From positions 1 through 26,909 of the forward strand of contig JBBRZF010000031.1 in assembly GCA_038236965.1 (NCBI GenBank): 26,909 bases of DNA, given 5' to 3'. Below are positions 21,828-26,909 of this stretch, piece by piece (positions within the stretch are counted from its first letter, which is position 1; the number at the start of each line of letters is the position of its first letter). Origin of the DNA: JBBRZF01 sp038236965 (lineage in GTDB: Bacteria; Acidobacteriota; Terriglobia; Terriglobales; Acidobacteriaceae). Position numbers and translations under genes: made by a program. The notes below the pieces were generated by a model. It had not been told where the DNA came from and ran no database searches. It was given only the letters and a program-made list of their open reading frames with translations.

Positions 21828-23179
21828 ATTTTTTTGTCATTGGCGTGAACCACAGAACGGCCCCTGTCGAAGTGCGAGAGCGCTTCGCGATTCCGGAGGC
21901 TCGGCTGCCCGAAGTGGTGCAGCAGCTGAACAACTATCCCGGAATAGAAGAGGCGCTGGTCGTTTCCACCTGTAACCGGGTGGAGATGTTTGTGCGTTCC
22001 ACGAATGGCACCTGCGACCTGCGCGGCTTTGTGCGCGACTACTACAAGCTGGACAATCCCGAATACGAAACCCATCTGTTCGAACACAGCGGACTGGACG
22101 CGGTGAAGCACATCTTCCGCGTGGCTTCGAGCCTGGATTCCATGGTGGTGGGCGAGTCGCAGATTCTGGGACAGGTCAAGGAAGCCTACGCAGTGGCGCG
22201 GGCGGTGGGCGCGGTGGATTCGCAGCTCGACGCGCTGATGACACGCGCGTTCGCGGTGGCCAAGAAAGTTCGCAACGAGACGGCGGTGGCGACTTCGTCG
22301 GTCTCGGTGGCGTCGGTCGCGGTGGAGTTGGCGCAGAAGATTTTCGGTTCGCTGGATGGCAAAGCCGTTTACCTGGTGGGCGCGGGCAAGATGTGCGAAC
22401 TGGCTGCGCGTCATCTGATAGCTCATGGAGCGGGGAAGATCTACGTTGGCAACCGCACGTTCGAACGCTCGGTGGCGCTGGCGAAGAAGTTCAATGGCGA
22501 GGCCATTCCGTTCGAGAAACTTTACGAGACGGTGGACAAGGCCGACATCGTCATCAGCTCTACGGGTGCGCCCCACCACATCTTCCGCAAGGAGCATGGC
22601 GAGAAGTTCCTAAAATCGCGTCGCAATAAGCCGATGTTCTTCATCGACATCGCGGTGCCGCGCGATATCGATCCGACATTGAACGAGCTGGACGGAATCT
22701 TTGTTTACGATATTGACGATCTGCAGCAGGTGGTGTCGTCGCACATAGGCGACCGTCGCCGCGAGGCCAGCCGGGCAGAAGAGATAGTGGAAGAAGAGGT
22801 CGTGAAATTCCAGCAGCGTTTGCAGACGCTGGACGTGGTGCCGACCATCGTGTCGTTGCAGGAGCATCTGGAGACGGTGCGGCAGGCGGAAATTGACAGG
22901 CTGCGCGGGCGTCTTGGCGACCTGACGCCGGAGCAGGAGATGGCGATCGAGTCGCTGACGCGCGGCATCATCAACAAGATCATGCACACGCCCATCACGA
23001 CGTTGAAGTCGGCGGCGAAGGAATCGGAAGCGACGACCGTGGTGGAACTGGTGCGGCGCATCTTCAACTTGCGGGAGACGAAGCATCACCCCCCGCAGTC
23101 GTGTACTGCCGAACTTAGCGGCGAACATGAGCCGGTGTCGGTAAGCAGCAACGACAATAAGAGTGAAAATAGCGATTAG
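21824..23179 (+). CDS. hemA: Glutamyl-tRNA reductase
   Basis: First committed enzyme of the C5 route to tetrapyrroles: NADPH-dependent reduction of glutamyl-tRNA to glutamate-1-semialdehyde (451 aa). The N-terminal catalytic domain has GVNHRTAPVEVRE and VVSTCNRVE, with nucleophile Cys50. The signature HIFRVASSLDSMVVGESQILGQ follows. The NADPH domain has VYLVGAGKMCELAARHL, and the dimerisation helix is near the end. A polar tail of about 25 residues after the family core is variable in other HemA proteins. It is translationally coupled to the CcsA/HemX gene through ATGA. Confidence 0.97.
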   Translation: MNFFVIGVNHRTAPVEVRERFAIPEARLPEVVQQLNNYPGIEEALVVSTCNRVEMFVRSTNGTCDLRGFVRDYYKLDNPEYETHLFEHSGLDAVKHIFRVASSLDSMVVGESQILGQVKEAYAVARAVGAVDSQLDALMTRAFAVAKKVRNETAVATSSVSVASVAVELAQKIFGSLDGKAVYLVGAGKMCELAARHLIAHGAGKIYVGNRTFERSVALAKKFNGEAIPFEKLYETVDKADIVISSTGAPHHIFRKEHGEKFLKSRRNKPMFFIDIAVPRDIDPTLNELDGIFVYDIDDLQQVVSSHIGDRRREASRAEEIVEEEVVKFQQRLQTLDVVPTIVSLQEHLETVRQAEIDRLRGRLGDLTPEQEMAIESLTRGIINKIMHTPITTLKSAAKESEATTVVELVRRIFNLRETKHHPPQSCTAELSGEHEPVSVSSNDNKSENSD

Positions 23180-23266
23180 GTGGTGGACTCCCAAGTTATC
23201 GCCCAAAGTACGGGCGCGAACGCGGGGCACCAGGTAATCGATAGTTGAACAAGGGACGAGGTTAGA

Positions 23267-24202
23267 ATGGCGCTTCTTCGGATCGGTTCGCGTGGTTCAG
23301 CATTAGCACTTTGGCAGGCTCATCACATTTCCGCATTGCTGCGGGAGCGCGGCCACGAGATCGAACTGGAAATCATCAAGACGACGGGCGACAAGATCCT
23401 CGACGTTGCGCTGGCCAAGGTCGGCACGAAGGGGATGTTCACCAAGGAGATCGAAGAAGCGCTGGCCGCGGGCCGCGTCGATCTGGCGGTGCATAGCCTG
23501 AAAGATCTGCCGACGGCGCTGCCGGAAGGTTTCGAGATTGCGGCGATCACCACGCGCGAGAATCCGCGCGACGCATTTCTTTCCGTCAAATACAACACCC
23601 TGGATGAGCTGCCTTCGCACGCGAGGGTGGGAACCAGCAGCCTGCGCAGGCAGGCGCAGTTGATGAAGGTGCGTCCCGACCTGAACATCATTGCGTTGCG
23701 CGGCAACGTGGATACGCGCGTCCGCAAGTTGGAAGAGGGCGATTACGACGCCATCATTCTGGCGGCTGCGGGATTGAATCGGCTTGGAAAAACGGAGTTC
23801 ATTCGACAGGTACTGGACCCGATCATCATGTGTCCGGCGGCGGGACAGGGCGCGCTCGGCATCGAGATTCGCCTGGGCGATACCGAGATGCGCGAACATT
23901 TGAAATTCCTGAACGACCCGGCGGCGTATGCGACGACAGTCGCGGAACGCGCGTTGCTGAACAAATTGGGCGGCGGATGCCAGGTGCCGATCGGCGCACA
24001 CGCGGTGATGGAAGGCGACGAGATCACGCTGGTAGGAATCTGTGCGCGTCCGGATGGTACGGAGCTGTTGCGCGAAGTGCAGAGTGGCAAGGACCCGGTG
24101 GAGCTGGGCGAGCGCGTGGGCAATACGCTGCTAGGTCGTGGCGCCGACAGGATATTGGCTGACGTTTATGCGGAAGTAGCGGCTGTGCCGCAGGCTCCGT
24201 AA
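23267..24202 (+). CDS. hemC: Porphobilinogen deaminase (hydroxymethylbilane synthase)
   Basis: Cytosolic enzyme that condenses four porphobilinogens into hydroxymethylbilane on a covalent dipyrromethane cofactor (311 aa, as usual). Visible features are the N-terminal RIGSRGSALALWQ, VHSLKDLPT with catalytic Asp80, TSSLRRQAQL and LRGNVDTRV. GGGCQVPIGAHA has Cys238, the cofactor attachment site. A GAGG (23258-23261) lies 5 nt upstream of the ATG. It follows hemA after 87 bp, in which only a 5 bp inverted repeat (CGCCC/GGGCG, 23200-23216) is noted. Confidence 0.97.
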   Translation: MALLRIGSRGSALALWQAHHISALLRERGHEIELEIIKTTGDKILDVALAKVGTKGMFTKEIEEALAAGRVDLAVHSLKDLPTALPEGFEIAAITTRENPRDAFLSVKYNTLDELPSHARVGTSSLRRQAQLMKVRPDLNIIALRGNVDTRVRKLEEGDYDAIILAAAGLNRLGKTEFIRQVLDPIIMCPAAGQGALGIEIRLGDTEMREHLKFLNDPAAYATTVAERALLNKLGGGCQVPIGAHAVMEGDEITLVGICARPDGTELLREVQSGKDPVELGERVGNTLLGRGADRILADVYAEVAAVPQAP

Positions 24203-24266
24203 GCGGCGGCTTGAGCATGAGATGAGTTGTGAATCGAGATTGAGCACCTTAAAGGACAGACGATTG

Positions 24267-25130
24267 ATGGTCACGAGCAAGGCCCGCGGGAGCAAGATTG
24301 TACGCAAGCCTCTGGAGGGATGGCGGATCGTGGTATCGCGCGCCCGCAAACAGGCTGGTGCATTGACCGCGTTACTGGAAGAAGCGGGAGCGGAAGTCGC
24401 AGAAATCCCTTTCATTGAGATTCGTCCGCCAAGATCGTTCAAACCCTTGAACGATGCGATACGACTTTTTTCCGAATACGAGTGGCTGGTGTTGACGAGC
24501 GTGAACGGGGTGGAAGCGCTGTTCGAACGCATGGAACGGCTCGGTATTCCCAAGAGCGAATTGCAGAACATGAACATCGCGGCCATCGGCCCGGCTACCC
24601 GTGCGGCCATCGAACGCGTTGGCTTGCGCGTTGCCGTGACTCCAAAAGAGTACGTGGCCGAGGCCGTGGTGGATGCATTGACCGCGCGCGTGAAAGGGAA
24701 GCGCGTGCTGCTTTGCAGAGCCAAAGTGGCTCGCGATGTGATTCCTCGCGAACTGCGGAAGCTTGGAGCATACGTGGATGTGGTTGAGGCCTACGAAACG
24801 GTGATTCCGCGAGCCTCGCGCGTGCGCCTGCGGGCAGCCATCGGGAACGAAAAGAAGCGTCCTCACATCATCACGTTCACGAGTTCGTCCACGGTACACA
24901 ATTACGTGAACCTGCTAGGCATACGTTCGGGCGAATCGAAATTGATTCGAGGAATCTACAACGCCAGCATCGGTCCTGTGACCAGCGAAACGCTAAAGCA
25001 ATACGGATTGAGCCTGGATGTTCAGGCGGAGCCGTACACCATGCAGGGAATGGTGGCGGGGATCATACGGCTGGCCGAGACGAACAAGTTGAAGCTGGCG
25101 CAAGCACGGGTGACGGCGAGCCTCGAGTAG
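24267..25130 (+). CDS. hemD: Uroporphyrinogen-III synthase
   Basis: Closes and inverts ring D of hydroxymethylbilane to uroporphyrinogen III; position directly after hemC agrees. The protein has the bilobed HemD pattern: GWRIVVSRARKQAG and PFIEIRPP at the start, LVLTSVNGVEALF, AAIGPATRAAIE, VLLCRAKVARDVIPRELRKLGA, TFTSSSTVHNYV, and IGPVTSETLKQYGL. Sequence conservation in this family is low, so context adds weight. I prefer ATG 24267 (287 aa) because AAAGGA lies 10 nt upstream; ATG 24222 (302 aa) is also possible and would leave 19 bp after hemC. The C-terminal tail beyond the core is short and basic-polar. Confidence 0.92.
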   Translation: MVTSKARGSKIVRKPLEGWRIVVSRARKQAGALTALLEEAGAEVAEIPFIEIRPPRSFKPLNDAIRLFSEYEWLVLTSVNGVEALFERMERLGIPKSELQNMNIAAIGPATRAAIERVGLRVAVTPKEYVAEAVVDALTARVKGKRVLLCRAKVARDVIPRELRKLGAYVDVVEAYETVIPRASRVRLRAAIGNEKKRPHIITFTSSSTVHNYVNLLGIRSGESKLIRGIYNASIGPVTSETLKQYGLSLDVQAEPYTMQGMVAGIIRLAETNKLKLAQARVTASLE

Positions 25131-25139
25131 CAAAAGCAA

Positions 25140-25213
25140 GTTGCCGGTTGCCAGTTGCCAGTAAAGGCAAATGCAAGGGCGATGAGAAGGCAAGAGCAAT
25201 AGCAATAGCAGGA
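25140..25213 (+). repeat. Tandem repeats GTTGCC(A/G) x3 and GCAA(T/G)A x4
   Basis: GTTGCCG, GTTGCCA, GTTGCCA occupy 25140-25160 in exact 7 bp register. After an irregular GCAA-rich stretch, 6 bp units GCAAGA, GCAATA, GCAATA, GCAGGA run 25190-25213. The tract starts 10 bp after the hemD stop and ends in the terminator stem. Confidence 0.8.
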
Positions 25214-25235
25214 GTCGTCTTTGGACGACTCTTTT
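25211..25235 (+). terminator. Rho-independent terminator of the haem operon
   Basis: GAGTCGTC (25212-25219) and GACGACTC (25224-25231) form a perfect 8 bp stem with loop TTTG, followed by TTTT. It ends the ccsA-hemA-hemC-hemD run. Confidence 0.85.
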
Positions 25236-25270
25236 CTATCGTCCTGTATCTGCGTAGGGGCCCAACAAGA

Positions 25271-25341
25271 CTGGTTCTGCATAACCAGAACACCAGAGGC
25301 GAGCGTTGCTCGCCCGCCACGGACGGGGCGTCCGGGCCCAC
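25271..25341. repeat. Cluster of inverted repeats, two with CCAC tails
   Basis: CTGGTT/AACCAG (25271-25276, 25283-25288) overlaps a competing GTTCTG/CAGAAC (25274-25279, 25286-25291). GGCGAGC-GTT-GCTCGCC (25298-25314) is followed by CGCCAC. CGGACG-GGG-CGTCCG (25320-25334) is followed by GGCCCAC. The last two resemble the palindrome near 15307. They lie between the haem-operon terminator and the S9 peptidase stop codon. Confidence 0.6.
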
Positions 25342-25362
25342 GCTAGTAAAAGTCAAAGTCAC

Positions 25363-26909
25363 CTATTCCACTAGCGAGCAGCCGCAGCCGGGGCTGGGGA
25401 CGTATGTCTTCAGGAAGTCGGATACGCGTTTGTAGGCGTCGATCTGGTTTTCTACGCGCGCGAAGCCGTGTCCTTCGTTTTCGTAAATCTTCAATTGGGC
25501 TTTGCCGCCGTGCTTCTTCACTTCGTCGGCGACCTGCTGCGCTTCCGATTTCGGACAGCGAGGATCGTTGCCTCCGGCCAGGAGCAAGAGCGGGGCCTTG
25601 ATCTTGTCCACGAAGAAGATTGGTGAGCGGTCGGTCCAGAGAGCCTTGTCCTTCACGGGATCGCCCATGAATTTGCGATCGGATTCCTGCAGGGCAGGGT
25701 CTTCATTCTGGAATTCGGTGAACCAGTTTACGAAGGGGACGATGGGAACTCCGGCAGCCCAGAGTTCGGGATGCTTGGTGACGGCCATCATGCTGAGATA
25801 GCCGCCGTAACTGCCGCCCATGACGATGAGTTTTTTGGGATCGACAAAGCCTGAGCGCACGATGAAATCGGCGGCATCTACGACGTCCTGCAATTCGCCG
25901 CCGCCGGCATCCATGCGATTGGCCTCGGTGAAATCTTTTCCGTAGCCAGTGGAGCCGCGATAGTTGGGCGCAATGACGACGTATCCCTGGTTCACCATGT
26001 ACTGGATGATGCGGTTGAAGCTGTTGACCGTTTGAGAGGTGGGCCCGCCGTGTATGTAAACGATGGCCGGAAACTTGGCGTTGCGCAGGATGGTGTTGGG
26101 AATGTAGGCCCAGGCGGAGATGGTGTACCTACCGTCCTTGCTGGGATAGTGGACTAGCGTGGGCTCGACCATGTCCGAGGTGCGAACGCCGGCGACGACC
26201 GAATGCGTGAGTTGCGTGGACTTCTGCGATTTGAGGTCGTAGACCCAGGCGTCGGCGGGGGCGTTGGATGAAGTGTGCTGATAGAGGAGGCGCTGTCCGT
26301 CGCGCGAGAAGGGCGACTCGGCGCCGGCGAGATTGTTAACTCCGGTGACGGGGAGCATGTCGGATTTCTTGGCGGCCAGGTCGTAGAAATAAATTCCGAT
26401 GGTGCCATCGACGTTGGCGGTCCAGGTAGCGAGCTTTCCGTCGGGAGAGAACGAGCCGGAATTGATTTCCCACTTGTCGCGGGTGAGCCAGTCGATGTGC
26501 TGCGAGGCGATGTCGAGCAAGCCGACGTTGTCGTAATCGTTGGCGGCGTTGGAGGTGACGAGGACTCGCTTGCCGTCCGGCGAAATATCGGAGGCGTGGA
26601 AGTTGTGGTCGCCGTCGTGCGGTGTGAGATTTGTGAGTTTGTTGGCGGCCAGGTCGGCGATGAAGACATTGGAGTCTTTGCCGTCGGCGCGCGATTGCGT
26701 GAAGACCAGGAACTTTCCGTCGCGCGACCAGATGATGCTGCTGTTCGATAGCTCTTTCGGCGTGTCCTTCGTGATGTGCGTGACCTTGCGCGAGAGGACG
26801 TCGAGGTATTGAACTTCGGCGTTGGGCGCGATCTTCGGCTTCGTCGTGTAGGCGAGGCGAGAGGAATCGGGCGACCAGGCGGTGTCGTCTTCGGCGGTCT
26901 CGCGCGACA
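25363..26909 (-). CDS. S9-family (prolyl oligopeptidase-like) serine peptidase, 5'-truncated by window edge
   Basis: Alpha/beta-hydrolase peptidase with an N-terminal beta-propeller. The frame is open without a stop from the window end to TAG at 25363-25365, so the TTG at 26520 is internal and the true start lies outside. At least 515 residues are visible. Several SPDGK/SPDS/WSRDGK repeats of the TolB/DPP-type propeller are seen, then the hydrolase domain: HGGP oxyanion loop, GGSYGGY with Ser (codon 25810-25812), GGNDPRCP with Asp (25564-25566) and GHGF with His (25468-25470). This is the complete triad of DPP4/acylaminoacyl-peptidase-type enzymes. Such proteins are usually periplasmic in acidobacteria, but the signal region is not visible. 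The short C-terminus ends in a Cys-Gly-Cys motif. Confidence 0.93.
   Translation of the reverse strand, partial: SRETAEDDTAWSPDSSRLAYTTKPKIAPNAEVQYLDVLSRKVTHITKDTPKELSNSSIIWSRDGKFLVFTQSRADGKDSNVFIADLAANKLTNLTPHDGDHNFHASDISPDGKRVLVTSNAANDYDNVGLLDIASQHIDWLTRDKWEINSGSFSPDGKLATWTANVDGTIGIYFYDLAAKKSDMLPVTGVNNLAGAESPFSRDGQRLLYQHTSSNAPADAWVYDLKSQKSTQLTHSVVAGVRTSDMVEPTLVHYPSKDGRYTISAWAYIPNTILRNAKFPAIVYIHGGPTSQTVNSFNRIIQYMVNQGYVVIAPNYRGSTGYGKDFTEANRMDAGGGELQDVVDAADFIVRSGFVDPKKLIVMGGSYGGYLSMMAVTKHPELWAAGVPIVPFVNWFTEFQNEDPALQESDRKFMGDPVKDKALWTDRSPIFFVDKIKAPLLLLAGGNDPRCPKSEAQQVADEVKKHGGKAQLKIYENEGHGFARVENQIDAYKRVSDFLKTYVPSPGCGCSLVE

Noticed and set aside
23180..23266. Regulatory element between hemA and hemC
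   Set aside because: Only a 5 bp inverted repeat is present, which is expected by chance in GC-rich DNA.
26520..26909. Apparent start of the S9 peptidase at TTG 26520, which would suggest a truncated gene
   Set aside because: Reading the - strand codons upstream shows the frame open to the window edge with propeller repeats, so the gene is intact and only cut by the window.
1..26909. tRNA, rRNA, CRISPR arrays, insertion sequences or phage genes
   Set aside because: No cloverleaf-like sequence, spaced identical repeats, transposase or integrase motifs were seen on either strand.

Overview
The window is GC-rich, densely coding bacterial chromosome with no phage, IS or CRISPR signature. Gene content and style point to an acidobacterium of the Terriglobia type, though this is inference from memory of the families and no 16S is present. 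The clues are a CcsA/HemX-hemA-hemC-hemD run, a TPR-bearing secretin, small lineage-type hypotheticals, a glycine-zipper exported protein, and degenerate 6-8 bp tandem repeats beside gene ends. Starts are a mix of ATG, GTG and TTG.

Layout. (1) 1-3111, + strand: 3' part of a PLP-dependent decarboxylase, a GHMP-family small-molecule kinase and a CPBP membrane protease, tightly packed (12 bp gap, then a 4 bp overlap). (2) 3192-6974, + strand: an exported protein with a BamE-like C-terminal segment, glutamine-dependent NAD+ synthetase (probably leaderless) and an exported DsbA-like thioredoxin protein, closed by a bidirectional terminator. (3) 14380-7069, - strand: nagZ, anmK, a lipoprotein oligopeptide-binding protein, a YmdB-type phosphoesterase, a HAD phosphatase and a TPR-secretin. 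The first three are nearly or actually overlapping and look like a peptidoglycan-recycling unit. (4) 14609-15199, +: glycine-zipper exported protein. (5) 18096-15340, -: mutS. (6) 18310-19317, +: a GalT-like protein in which the catalytic His of the HPH motif is Thr. (7) 19387-20128, -: two small proteins of unknown function. (8) 20299-20784, +: exported monohaem cytochrome c. (9) 21012-25130, +: haem operon ccsA/hemX-hemA-hemC-hemD, with a CRP-like site placed about 62 bp upstream of the start predicted from a perfect TATAAT. (10) 26909-25363, -: 3' part of an S9 prolyl-oligopeptidase-family protein, 5' end outside the window.

Functional threads. NagZ releases GlcNAc from muropeptide sugars and AnmK turns anhydroMurNAc into MurNAc-6-phosphate. 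The co-directional peptide-binding lipoprotein and HAD phosphatase are plausible but unproven partners. HemA, HemC and HemD cover the glutamyl-tRNA reductase, bilane-forming and uroporphyrinogen III-forming steps, and the CcsA/HemX membrane protein and nearby cytochrome c fit the same haem economy.

The most unusual features are intergenic. Five tracts of degenerate 6-8 bp tandem repeats lie next to gene boundaries, and inverted copies of one octamer family flank the galT-like gene. There are also three palindromes each followed by CCAC. No intergenic gap exceeds 300 bp.
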